This document shows positions 35,231-43,592 of a stretch of 64,000 nt of DNA, piece by piece. Below the pieces are notes generated by a model that was not told where the DNA came from, did no database searches, and saw only the letters and a program-made list of their open reading frames with translations. The DNA is from UMGS1696 sp964621755 (GTDB taxonomy: Bacteria > Bacillota > Clostridia > Oscillospirales > CAG-272): the NCBI GenBank assembly GCA_964621755.1, contig CAZUPI010000006.1:12380-76379 (forward strand). Reading direction: 5' to 3'. The position numbers and the translations under genes are program-made. Position 1 is the first letter of the stretch, and every line of letters starts with the position of its first letter.

Positions 35231-35869
35231 ATGACCTATCTTGAGATAGCGGCAGATGAAAATCCAAATCATGCGGAATCTCTGAAAATGTCTGAGAAAA
35301 ACTGGCGAAAATATTGTGAACGCTATGTCCCGGACGCGCTGTCCAATGAATTATATGAGCGGGCGCTGTCTCACGAAATTGACGAAGCCGAATATGACGA
35401 GCTGCACCGTCTGGCAGAACTCACCGGCGCCATCTTAGAAGCGGTGCGAATCCTGTCGTCCGGCGACAAAAGCGCACGGGAGCTGAAGCAGAAGCTGCGC
35501 CGTCGGTTTTCCAGCGAGGCGGCGGACTATGCGGTGCGGCTGATGAAAAAGCGCGGGTATCTCGACGAGGAGGCGCAATGTCTGCGAATCGCAGAACAGG
35601 CTGTCCGTTCGAAACATCACGGACCACGTCGGATTCAGGCGGACCTGATGGCACATGGTTACAGTTCTTCCGCGGCAGACGCGGCTGTAAGCGCGATTTC
35701 CCCGGACAAATATGCCGAAGCGCTGTCGTACCACATAGACCGCAGATTTCCGGACATCGCCAACATGGATGCGGCGGAGGTCAAGAAAGTGGTTGCCGCT
35801 TTGCTCCGGCTGGGCTTTTCGTCTGGAGCAGTCTTTGATGAGATCAAAAAGAGAGAAAAAGTACGGTGA
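35231..35869 (+). CDS. recX: Regulatory protein RecX
   Basis: Modulator of RecA filaments made of three-helix repeats, about 212 residues. Typical elements are SARELKQKLRRRF, LMKKRGYLDE and HGPRRIQADLMAHGYS. The N-terminus is uncertain: the frame is open from TTG 35198 just after recF, ATG 35231 has a gaggg site, and ATG 35288 is also possible. The family usually begins with a short beta region, which is poorly matched here. Location after recA-recF supports the call. Confidence 0.82.
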   Translation: MTYLEIAADENPNHAESLKMSEKNWRKYCERYVPDALSNELYERALSHEIDEAEYDELHRLAELTGAILEAVRILSSGDKSARELKQKLRRRFSSEAADYAVRLMKKRGYLDEEAQCLRIAEQAVRSKHHGPRRIQADLMAHGYSSSAADAAVSAISPDKYAEALSYHIDRRFPDIANMDAAEVKKVVAALLRLGFSSGAVFDEIKKREKVR

Positions 35870-35989
35870 AGTTATGACAATATCGTACGATAAGGCACTG
35901 CAAATTTCGGCGGAGGTCAAGACCAACAGCTTAGCATTATAAATTTCCAGCATCGCTCCTTCTTATTTTTCCTATTTTAAAAAAGGGCT

Positions 35990-36037
35990 TGAATGGGGTG
36001 CGGGAAAACCGTTTTCTGAAAAAGGGCTTCCCGCGAA
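35990..36037 (-). repeat. Dispersed intergenic hairpin, minus orientation
   Basis: Stem GCGGGAA / TTCCCGC with TTTTC/GAAAA near the loop. On the minus strand it is followed by CACCCCATTCAAGCCCTTTTT, matching the family tail. It lies between recX and rimO, opposite to their transcription. Confidence 0.55.
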
Positions 36038-36062
36038 ACTATCCCTAAGAAAGGTAATCACC

Positions 36063-37436
36063 ATGGCAAAAAACACAAAAGTCGGCTTCATCTCTCTGGG
36101 ATGTTCCAAAAATCTTTGCGACACGGAGGTCATGCTCCACCACCTCGTTGACGCGGGGTACGAAATCACCCCCGAGGAGACCGAAGCCGACGTCGTCATC
36201 ATAAACACCTGCGCTTTCATTGAGAGCGCAAAAAAGGAATCTATTGACAATATCATTGACATTGCGTGGCTCAAAAAGCACCACACCCTCAAGGGCATTA
36301 TTGTGACGGGTTGTCTCGCCGAGCGCTACCGCGAGGAAGTCATCAAGGAGCTCCCCGAAGTGGACGCGGTTCTCGGCGTCGGCGGTATCCACAAAATTGT
36401 CGAAGCTGTCGAGTCGGTCATGGAGGAGTCTTCCAAGAAGGGGAAGGCGAAAAAACGCTACATTTGCTTCGACGAGAGAGAGGATGTCTTCCTCGGCGGA
36501 GAACGAGTTATTACCACCGGCGACTCCATGGCATACCTCAAAATCGCGGAAGGCTGTTCGAATCGCTGTACATACTGCGCAATACCGCAAATCCGCGGAA
36601 AAATGCGCAGCCGTACTATGCGCGACCTCATCGAAGAAGCGACCGCTCTCGACGCAATGGGCGTTAAGGAATTGAACATCATCGCGCAGGACACCTCTGC
36701 GTATGGCATCGACCTCTACGGCTCGTACTGTCTGCCGGAGCTGCTGCGCGGCATTTGCGACGCCACCAAAATTCCGTGGATTCGCCTGCTCTACTGCTAT
36801 CCGGACAAAATCACGGACGAGCTGGTGGCAGAGCTGCGCGACAACCCGCGTATTGTGAAGTATATCGACATTCCGATACAGCACATCTCCGACCACGTAC
36901 TGACCGCAATGAACCGCCACGGCAACGCCGCGATGATTCGCGAAAGCATCGCCAAGCTCCGCCGTCAGGTGCCGGGCATCGTTCTCCGCTCCACTGCAAT
37001 CGTTGGATTCCCGGGTGAAACGGAAGAAGATTTCCGCGAACTGTGTGAATTCATAAAGGAAGCAAAATTCGAACGGTTCGGCGCGTTCACGTACTCCCGT
37101 GAGGAGGATACGCCCGCGTACAACTTCCCCGACCAGATTGACGAGCAGGTCAAGCAGGACCGGTACGATATTCTCATGCAGACCCAGCTTTCCGTCAGCG
37201 AAAAATTCAACGAGACCCGCGTAGGCAAGGTCATCCGCGTAATGTGCGAGGGCTTTGATCCGGTTGCGGAATCCCACTACGGTAGAAGCTACGCCGAAGC
37301 TGCGGATATTGACGGAAAAATCTGGTTTTCGGCAAGCGACCCGAAACTCCGCATTTCCGAAGGGGAAATGATAGATGTAAAAATCACCGGCGCGATGGAT
37401 TACGACCTCGTCGGCGAAGTAATACTGAATGTCTGA
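36063..37436 (+). CDS. rimO: Ribosomal protein S12 methylthiotransferase RimO
   Basis: Radical-SAM enzyme that methylthiolates Asp of ribosomal protein S12, 457 residues. N-terminal UPF0004 cysteines lie in SLGCSKNLCDTEVM, INTCAFIESAK and VTGCLAERY; the radical SAM motif is CSNRCTYCAIP; a TRAM domain ends the protein (GEMIDVKITGAMDYDLVGEV). SLGCSKNLCD distinguishes it from MiaB, whose gene is at 21674. It is followed closely by pgsA, a frequent neighbour. Confidence 0.95.
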   Translation: MAKNTKVGFISLGCSKNLCDTEVMLHHLVDAGYEITPEETEADVVIINTCAFIESAKKESIDNIIDIAWLKKHHTLKGIIVTGCLAERYREEVIKELPEVDAVLGVGGIHKIVEAVESVMEESSKKGKAKKRYICFDEREDVFLGGERVITTGDSMAYLKIAEGCSNRCTYCAIPQIRGKMRSRTMRDLIEEATALDAMGVKELNIIAQDTSAYGIDLYGSYCLPELLRGICDATKIPWIRLLYCYPDKITDELVAELRDNPRIVKYIDIPIQHISDHVLTAMNRHGNAAMIRESIAKLRRQVPGIVLRSTAIVGFPGETEEDFRELCEFIKEAKFERFGAFTYSREEDTPAYNFPDQIDEQVKQDRYDILMQTQLSVSEKFNETRVGKVIRVMCEGFDPVAESHYGRSYAEAADIDGKIWFSASDPKLRISEGEMIDVKITGAMDYDLVGEVILNV

Positions 37437-37449
37437 AAGGAAGTATGGT

Positions 37450-38031
37450 ATGAATCTTCCGAATAAATTAACCATTTTTCGCATCTGCATGGTCCCGGTG
37501 TTTTTGGTGCTCCTGTGCGTCAATTTGCCCATATCTGACACAGTCATGCGAATTTTGACCGCTGTGGTGTTTGCGATTACCTCGCTGACCGATATGATTG
37601 ATGGAAAAATCGCGCGCAAGTACAACCTCATCACCGATTTCGGCAAATTCATGGATCCGCTCGCCGACAAATTCCTTGTGATGTCCGCCATGCTCGGCAT
37701 TCTCGTGCGGTTCGATTATCTGCGTCCCGTATTCGTATGGGCGGCGGCTGTCGTCATCTTCCGCGAGTTTGCAGTGACCTCCCTGCGCCTTGTGACTGCG
37801 AGCAAGTCCGGTATCGTTGTGGCGGCAGCGTGGCTCGGCAAGGTTAAGACGACTTTACAAATGATTTGCATCGTCACCATTCTGCTTGAGCCTGTGATTC
37901 TTCCCTTCAAACCGTTCGCTGAATGGCATGTGCTCTCGTACATCACCATCGCAGCGATGACCGTCATGACAATCTGGTCAGGGCTCGACTATCTCAAGGT
38001 CTACTGGCCTTACATTGGGGAGACAAAGTGA
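37450..38031 (+). CDS. pgsA: CDP-diacylglycerol-glycerol-3-phosphate 3-phosphatidyltransferase
   Basis: Membrane enzyme making phosphatidylglycerol phosphate, 193 residues with several hydrophobic helices. The CDP-alcohol phosphotransferase signature is visible as TDMIDGKIARKYNLITDFGKFMDPLADK (37591 onward), carrying the catalytic Asp residues. ATG 37450 is chosen since MNLPNKLTIFRI is the classical start and AGGAAG lies about seven bases upstream. ATG 37429 overlaps rimO. Confidence 0.93.
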   Translation: MNLPNKLTIFRICMVPVFLVLLCVNLPISDTVMRILTAVVFAITSLTDMIDGKIARKYNLITDFGKFMDPLADKFLVMSAMLGILVRFDYLRPVFVWAAAVVIFREFAVTSLRLVTASKSGIVVAAAWLGKVKTTLQMICIVTILLEPVILPFKPFAEWHVLSYITIAAMTVMTIWSGLDYLKVYWPYIGETK

Positions 38032-38091
38032 GGAAAGTACCTCTTCCAAGGCTTTATGCAATATGTTATTTTAGAAGAAGGATATCTTGCG

Positions 38092-38988
38092 ATGCCGTCG
38101 GAGTTTTCCGGGCTTTTCGGCGGTGCGCGCGAGATTCCGTACATAAAAATCGGCGGGTGCGGCAGCTTTTCGGTTGAGAAAACCTTCAACTGCGGGCAGG
38201 CATTTCGCTTTAACCCGGCTGCGTTTCCCTTTGGCGCGGCGGATAAGCATCCCGTTTTTGCGGGAATCGCACTGAATATTCCGGTTGCGTTTGCGGATTT
38301 GGGGGGCGGCTGCCTCGCCATATACAACTCGACTGCGGAGGATTTCGACAAAATCTGGCTGCATTACCTCGCCCTCGACGAAGATTACGACGCAATCGAC
38401 CGTTTTCTCATCGACGCTATGGAAAGTGGGGCTGACCGCGCGGTGATGACGGCGGCAGTAGAGGCGGGACGCGGCATCCGGATTCTGCGGCAGGACCCGT
38501 TCGAGTGCCTGATTTCGTTCATTCTGTCGCAGAACAACAACATTCCGAGAATCAAAAAGCTGATTGCCGCTCTCTGCGGGGCATATGGACAAAACGGTCG
38601 TTTTCCGACCGCAGAGGCACTGGCCGCAGCGGGGGAAGAAGCGTTATTTGCGCTGAAGACTGGATTCCGCGCGGGTTATCTGTACGACGCGGCATGCAAA
38701 ATTTCTTCCGGTGAGATAAATCTTGATAAGATTTTGGAATGTGACGATTTTGAAAAATGTACCGCGGAGCTGTGCCGGATAAAAGGGGTTGGTCCAAAGG
38801 TGAGTGCGTGCGTTCTCTTATTCGGATTCGGCAAAACGGAGGCCTTTCCGGTTGACGTATGGATGAAAAAATCGCTCGCCCGGCATTTTCCAAACGGACT
38901 TGACGTAAAGGCGCTGGGCAAATGGGCAGGCGTCGCGCAGCAGTATTTGTTCTACTACGAGCGATACTTAGGCGGCGTGCGTCAGTGA
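38092..38988 (+). CDS. 8-oxoguanine DNA glycosylase (OGG1-type)
   Basis: Base-excision repair glycosylase/AP lyase of about 298 residues. The N-terminal beta domain has TFNCGQAFRF. A helix-hairpin-helix GPD domain has QDPFECLISFILSQNNNI, then CRIKGVGPKVSACVLL containing the catalytic Lys, then the catalytic Asp in FPVDVWMKK. ATG 38092 has GAAGGA about nine bases upstream; ATG 38056 is in frame without a ribosome site. It probably belongs to the rimO-pgsA transcript. Confidence 0.87.
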   Translation: MPSEFSGLFGGAREIPYIKIGGCGSFSVEKTFNCGQAFRFNPAAFPFGAADKHPVFAGIALNIPVAFADLGGGCLAIYNSTAEDFDKIWLHYLALDEDYDAIDRFLIDAMESGADRAVMTAAVEAGRGIRILRQDPFECLISFILSQNNNIPRIKKLIAALCGAYGQNGRFPTAEALAAAGEEALFALKTGFRAGYLYDAACKISSGEINLDKILECDDFEKCTAELCRIKGVGPKVSACVLLFGFGKTEAFPVDVWMKKSLARHFPNGLDVKALGKWAGVAQQYLFYYERYLGGVRQ

Positions 38989-39008
38989 ATTATGACAGGA
39001 GTTTTGAT

Positions 39009-39752
39009 ATGGAACAGATTTACACAATACCGGTGAACGAAGCGTTCGAGAAGGTGCAGGAAGAGGGATTCTGTACCTGCCCGTTTTGTCTGATGTACAA
39101 TCGTCTCGACGACAACGAGCTGGATTTGATTCTCGGCGCGTCGATGATGGAGCCGGACGTCCGGCAGAAGACAAACGCGCTCGGCTTCTGCCCGGAGCAT
39201 CTTTCCCTTTTATTCGAGCGCGGCAAGAGACTCCCGCTGGCGCTGATGCTCGAAAGTCACCTTGACAGCGTCGCGGACGATATATCGGGAAACATGTCGT
39301 CCCTGTTTGTAGCAAAAACAGGGGAGAACGCGGCGAAACGGCTTGAAAAGCTGGAATCGAGCTGTTATGTCTGTGAAAGAATCGAATATAACTTCTCGCG
39401 GATGATTGAGACAGCGGCGCTGCTCTGGCAGAAGGACGAAAAATTCCGTGAAAAAGCGGAACACGCGCCGTATTTTTGTCTCCGTCACTACGGACGCTTC
39501 ATCGCAGCGGCGCGCGAAAGAATGTCTAAGAAGGAATTCGGGGAATTCTACAAAGCGGTCAGCGAAATCGAAAACCGCTATTTCGACAAACTCCGCGCAG
39601 ACGTAAGCTGGTTCTGCAAAAAATTCGACTACCGTTATGAAAACGAGCCATGGGGCGACGCCAAAGACGCCCCGGAAAGAGCACGCGCATTCTTATCCGG
39701 TTCCCTGCATCAGCACGAGGATACGAAAAAACCAAGCGATGGATTGACGTAA
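39009..39752 (+). CDS. DUF6062-like protein with four Cys-rich motifs
   Basis: Cytoplasmic protein of 247 residues. Four paired ligand motifs recur: CTCPFCLMYNR, GFCPEHL, CYVCERI and FCLRHYGRF, so it probably binds two metal ions or clusters. It resembles clostridial proteins I know as DUF6062, which begin with TIPVNEAFE-like sequence; the function is unknown. ATG 39009 has ACAGGAG upstream. It starts 20 bases after the glycosylase gene, and the hairpin at 39798 ends the transcript. Confidence 0.7.
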   Translation: MEQIYTIPVNEAFEKVQEEGFCTCPFCLMYNRLDDNELDLILGASMMEPDVRQKTNALGFCPEHLSLLFERGKRLPLALMLESHLDSVADDISGNMSSLFVAKTGENAAKRLEKLESSCYVCERIEYNFSRMIETAALLWQKDEKFREKAEHAPYFCLRHYGRFIAAARERMSKKEFGEFYKAVSEIENRYFDKLRADVSWFCKKFDYRYENEPWGDAKDAPERARAFLSGSLHQHEDTKKPSDGLT

Positions 39753-39797
39753 GTAGAACATGAATTCTCAGTCTTCCCGCCCCGTTTTAAAAAAATA

Positions 39798-39830
39798 GGG
39801 GGTACTTTTGAAAAAGTACCCCTTTTTTCT
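39798..39830. terminator. Bidirectional terminator of the dispersed-hairpin type
   Basis: GGGGTACTTT / AAAGTACCCC around a TGAA loop (39799-39822), followed by TTTTTT on the plus strand and preceded by an A-run, so it can stop both the DUF6062 gene and cysS. It shares the stem sequence of the intergenic hairpin family. Confidence 0.8.
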
Positions 39831-39855
39831 ATTTATTTTTTACCCTCTTCAGGTC

Positions 39856-41283
39856 TCACGCTTTCGTCCACGTAGTTCCCTCTTTGGTGTCCTTGAGCGT
39901 GATTCCCATAGCGGTGAGCTCGTTTCGAATTTCGTCAGCGAGCGTGTAGTTTTTCGCTTTTTTCGCTTCTGCACGTTTTGCAATAAGCTCTTCTACTTTT
40001 AACGCAAGTCCGTCGTCGACTTTTTCAGTTGACGTGATCGACGCTTCTGCACGAAGTTTTTCTGCGTTCTCAATGAGAGAAAGAGACAGAACCTTATCAA
40101 AATCTGCGATGAGTGCCAGTTTTGTGGCGTCGTTTGCGTCGGATTTCAGAACGTCATACAGTGCGGTAACTGCCAGAGAGGTATTTAAGTCGTTGTCCAT
40201 TGCTTCTACAAATCCGGCTTTCAGCGCCGCGAACTTTTCTGCGTCCACTTCCCCTTCATTTTTCAGTTGGCCGATTCTTTGGAGCAGCTTCGTGTATGCC
40301 GCTTTTGCGCCATCCATACCTTCATCGGAGAAGACCAGCGACTTGCGGTAATGGGACTGTAAGCAGAACAGACGGTATACGAGCGGAGAGTAGCCCCTCT
40401 TTTCGAGCACGTCGACTGTCAAGAATTCGCCGGACGATTTTGACATCTTTCCGCTGGTGGTATTCAGGTGCATTACGTGGAACCACTGTTTGCACCACGG
40501 GTGCCCGATGTATGCTTCGCTCTGCGCGATTTCATTGGTGTGATGCGGGAACGCGTTGTCGATGCCGCCGCAGTGAAGGTCCAAGTATTCGCCGAGGTTC
40601 TTCAGGCTGATGGCAGAGCATTCGATGTGCCATCCCGGATAGCCAACGCCCCACGGGCTGTCCCATTTCAGCTCTTGGTCCTCAAATTTGGATTTTGTAA
40701 ACCACAGCACAAAGTCGCATTTGTTGCGCTTTGCGGTATCCTCTTCGACTCCTTCACGGACGCCGACCTCAAGGTCCTCTGCGTCATGCTTATTGAATAC
40801 GTAATACTCGTCGAGCTTGGAAGTATCGAAGTATACGTTGCCGCCGGAAACATAGGCGTACCCTTTATCGAGCAGTCCCTGCACCATTTTGATGAATTCG
40901 GGGATGTACGAGGTGGCGGGAACGACGACGTCGGGGGTCTTGATGTTCAGGTCCTTGCAGTCGGCAAAGAACGCGTCGGTGTAGAACTTCGCGATTTCCA
41001 TGACGGTCTTATGCTCACGCTTCGCACCTTTGAGCATTTTGTCCTCTCCCGTATCCGCGTCGCTCGTCAGGTGTCCGACGTCAGTGATGTTCATACAGCG
41101 TTTTACGTCGTATCCGGAGTAGCGGAGGTACTTTTCAAGAACGTCCTCCATGATGTATGAGCGGAGGTTCCCGATGTGTGCGAAATGGTAAACGGTAGGG
41201 CCGCAGGTGTACATTGTGACCTTACCCGGTTCATGTGTTACAAACTCGTCTCGTGTATGAGTGAGGGTATTATAAAGCTTCAT
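39856..41283 (-). CDS. cysS: Cysteinyl-tRNA synthetase
   Basis: Class I synthetase charging tRNA-Cys, 475 residues. The HIGH-type motif appears as HFAHIGN after the zinc ligand Cys in YTCGPTVY. The zinc-site segment WHIECSAISLKNLG and HCGGIDNAFPHHTNE is present, and the second signature is KMSKSSGEF. A coiled C-terminal segment (VEELIAKRAEAKKAKNYTLADEIR) is usual. It is the last gene of a cysE-CPBP-cysS operon that starts with a T-box, so charging of tRNA-Cys and cysteine synthesis are co-regulated. Confidence 0.97.
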   Translation of the reverse strand: MKLYNTLTHTRDEFVTHEPGKVTMYTCGPTVYHFAHIGNLRSYIMEDVLEKYLRYSGYDVKRCMNITDVGHLTSDADTGEDKMLKGAKREHKTVMEIAKFYTDAFFADCKDLNIKTPDVVVPATSYIPEFIKMVQGLLDKGYAYVSGGNVYFDTSKLDEYYVFNKHDAEDLEVGVREGVEEDTAKRNKCDFVLWFTKSKFEDQELKWDSPWGVGYPGWHIECSAISLKNLGEYLDLHCGGIDNAFPHHTNEIAQSEAYIGHPWCKQWFHVMHLNTTSGKMSKSSGEFLTVDVLEKRGYSPLVYRLFCLQSHYRKSLVFSDEGMDGAKAAYTKLLQRIGQLKNEGEVDAEKFAALKAGFVEAMDNDLNTSLAVTALYDVLKSDANDATKLALIADFDKVLSLSLIENAEKLRAEASITSTEKVDDGLALKVEELIAKRAEAKKAKNYTLADEIRNELTAMGITLKDTKEGTTWTKA

Positions 41284-41320
41284 TTATTTCTGTCTCCTTT
41301 ATTTTACATAGTTGTATAGT

Positions 41321-42385
41321 TTATTTTCTCTTTCCTTTTTTCTCATTTTCTTCCCAACGTTCGGCAAGACGGTCGAGCTCCTCAGGGGTGATTTTTTCAT
41401 CCGACTCCTGCAAACGGCGCACTTCGGCGATGATTTCCCGTTCGGTATCGTCGCGCGGCGTATGCTCGCCTACCGTATCGAGGACGTAATCGTAAAATGT
41501 AGGGCGGCGGATGAAGATGCGGTAGACGCAGAACAGGATTAGGAAAATCGACCCGGCATACAGCATAAAAGTAAGGGAGCCGTCGACCATTTCAAGCAGG
41601 TATGACGTGGCATTGAAACAGACATGGCAGATGATGCTGGGAATAACCGAGTGAAATTTGTAATACATCAGAGAGAAAACCACGCCGAGCAAGGTCGCAT
41701 ATACAATGGCAATTGGCGTTCCGTGCGCAAGACCGAAGAGGACGGACGACAAGAGGACGGTGATGACCGTATTCATTCCGCGTGACAGTCTGGAATTGAC
41801 AAGTCCGCGGAAGACGATTTCCTCTGTGATTCCGGTGATAACGGCGATGCTGAGAATTTCAATTATGATGTTGGCATTCCCATCTAAAGCCGAATATTGC
41901 TTTTCAAACGATTCAATCATGCTTTCAGGAAGCGGAAGCAGAGACAGGGTAGTCGAAACGAAAACATTCAGCGCCACGCCGAACACGGCAAACGTGGGAA
42001 GCCTCAGCGAGTTGACACGCCGCAGCCCCAGCTCATCTATCGGATTTTTCCGGCGCAGGTGAAGCGACAAGCAAATGATGAGGATGACGAGCAGATTCGA
42101 AATGAGTGAAATCATAACGGTCTGCGCAAGGACCTTGTCGGTAATTTCCATCAATGTGTTTTCGTCCAGCACGCCGCTCACAAGGCTGCCCATCATCAGT
42201 GACATCATATATGCTGAAGTCACGGCATACTGACATCCAAGCATAATAAGCACATAAAACAGTGCATGCAGAAACGCACGAAACGCCTTTATAAATTTGG
42301 ATTTTTCTTTCGGCAGCGGCAGCCCGCAAACGATACAGTATTTTGCGCCTTCGTAATTGTCGGTCTGGCAGCGCGGACACTTCAT
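41321..42385 (-). CDS. CPBP-family intramembrane protease with N-terminal zinc ribbon
   Basis: Predicted membrane protein of 354 residues. The start holds a CPRC...CIVC zinc ribbon (residues 3-21). About eight hydrophobic helices follow, with the CPBP/CaaX-protease motifs EEIVFRG, FGLAHG and HVCFN. The tail is charged and coiled (RLQESDEKITPEELDRLAERW). Family members cleave prenylated or other membrane substrates or protect against bacteriocins; the substrate here is unknown. It lies within a cysteine operon, 33 bases after cysE and 37 before cysS, an unexplained placement. Confidence 0.87.
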   Translation of the reverse strand: MKCPRCQTDNYEGAKYCIVCGLPLPKEKSKFIKAFRAFLHALFYVLIMLGCQYAVTSAYMMSLMMGSLVSGVLDENTLMEITDKVLAQTVMISLISNLLVILIICLSLHLRRKNPIDELGLRRVNSLRLPTFAVFGVALNVFVSTTLSLLPLPESMIESFEKQYSALDGNANIIIEILSIAVITGITEEIVFRGLVNSRLSRGMNTVITVLLSSVLFGLAHGTPIAIVYATLLGVVFSLMYYKFHSVIPSIICHVCFNATSYLLEMVDGSLTFMLYAGSIFLILFCVYRIFIRRPTFYDYVLDTVGEHTPRDDTEREIIAEVRRLQESDEKITPEELDRLAERWEENEKKGKRK

Positions 42386-42418
42386 AGAATCACCTCCGAA
42401 TGACGTGGAATCGCTCTC

Positions 42419-43138
42419 TCATTTTTCTGATTTTTGAATTTTCTCCTCAAGCTGGCGCACCTCTTCCCAGACTGCCTTTAGCTCGTTTTCGACTGGGTCG
42501 GGAATATTCACCTGGTCAAGGTAATCCTCAGATTTTACCCTCTCTCCATCGCGGCGCACCACATGAGCCGGAATTCCGACTGCGGTACTGTTTTCCGGAA
42601 CATCTTTGAGGACCACCGCACCTGCAGCGATTTTGGTGTTCGAACCGACCGTAAAGTTTCCAAGCAGCTTTGCGCCCGCCCCAACCATTACGTTGTCACC
42701 AAGGGTCGGATGGCGTTTTCCCGTCTCTTTACCGGTACCGCCGAGCGTAACCCCTTGATATATCGTACAGTTATTGCCGATTATCGCGGTTTCGCCGATA
42801 ACGACGCCAGAACCGTGGTCGATAAACAGACCCTTTCCAATCGTAGCGCCCGGATGGATTTCAATCCCGGTCAGGAATTTTGCAAGCTGTGAGACTGCCC
42901 GCGCGCCGAGCTTCAGCCCATGTTTGTTCATCGCGTGAGACAGACGGTACATCATCAGCGCATGAAGTCCCGAATAGAGAAGGAGAACTTCCATACGTGA
43001 TGTTGCGGCAGGGTCCCGTTCACAAATAGCGTCAATATCACGGTTTATTTCCTTCACCGCGCAGTAAATCGCCTTTCCTACCGCAGTCTCAAGCGTTATC
43101 GTAATATGATGCTTCGGCTTTTCTATTTTTTTATTCAT
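42419..43138 (-). CDS. cysE: Serine O-acetyltransferase
   Basis: Makes O-acetylserine, the precursor of cysteine, in the cytoplasm; 239 residues. An N-terminal helical part is followed by a left-handed beta-helix of hexapeptide repeats with the catalytic His in FIDHGSGVVIGETA, then TLGGTGKETGKRHPTLGD and the C-terminal VGIPAHVVRR. An extra C-terminal helix (ENELKAVWEEVRQLEEKI) is seen in Gram-positive members. It is the first gene of the operon, preceded by a T-box. Confidence 0.95.
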   Translation of the reverse strand: MNKKIEKPKHHITITLETAVGKAIYCAVKEINRDIDAICERDPAATSRMEVLLLYSGLHALMMYRLSHAMNKHGLKLGARAVSQLAKFLTGIEIHPGATIGKGLFIDHGSGVVIGETAIIGNNCTIYQGVTLGGTGKETGKRHPTLGDNVMVGAGAKLLGNFTVGSNTKIAAGAVVLKDVPENSTAVGIPAHVVRRDGERVKSEDYLDQVNIPDPVENELKAVWEEVRQLEEKIQKSEK

Positions 43139-43154
43139 AAAACCTCACCTTTAT

Positions 43155-43464
43155 ATGTGTAAAATAAAAAGTCCCCATCGCGCCAACAACTATGTACATT
43201 TCGCGTCGGCACAACAGAGGCGTATATCGCGGTTCCACTCTGATTTATCGCTCAATGTCTGTAACGCTGACACGCGGGCGAGGTGCAAGCCACACCGGAC
43301 TCACGGATGCACATGATAGAGTGTCAATCATGCTGCTTTCAGCCGCCGGCAGCAATCTCTTTCTCATGACAATACCTCTTTTTCTTTCCGCTCAACGTCC
43401 TTTTGTTCTTTTACTTTTTATTGTTAAAAACCCGGGGAGGATTTCGAACATCGAATTTCCGTTA
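43155..43464 (-). ncRNA. T-box leader (probably tRNA-Cys responsive)
   Basis: The minus strand carries the T-box core AGAGTGGAACCGCG (plus positions 43228-43241), followed by a G+C-rich terminator-like region and GGGGACTTTTTATTTT just before cysE. Upstream about 200 bases of structured leader extend to the promoter at 43471-43499. Uncharged tRNA would pair with this core and favour read-through. Cysteine specificity is inferred from cysE and cysS; several TGC triplets are present and I could not assign the specifier. Confidence 0.85.
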
Positions 43465-43470
43465 CTATAC

Positions 43471-43499
43471 ATTATATAACATTGGGGCAGAAAAGTAAA
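43471..43499 (-). promoter_or_regulatory. Promoter of the cysE-CPBP-cysS operon
   Basis: On the minus strand TTTACT (plus 43494-43499) and TATAAT (plus 43471-43476), 17-bp spacer. It lies about 90 bases downstream of the winged-helix gene end. Confidence 0.65.
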
Positions 43500-43592
43500 C
43501 AGATATTTTGAAATTTTATATTTTGAAAAAATATATTCACGAAAAAGCATGTTATTCCGGCGTATTTGTGTTATAATATATGTGTATGCCAA

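Noticed and set aside
36045..37700. A 551-residue minus-strand open frame opposite rimO and pgsA
   Set aside because: It is antisense to well-defined genes, low in recognisable motifs and has odd composition. Long shadow frames are common here because of codon bias.
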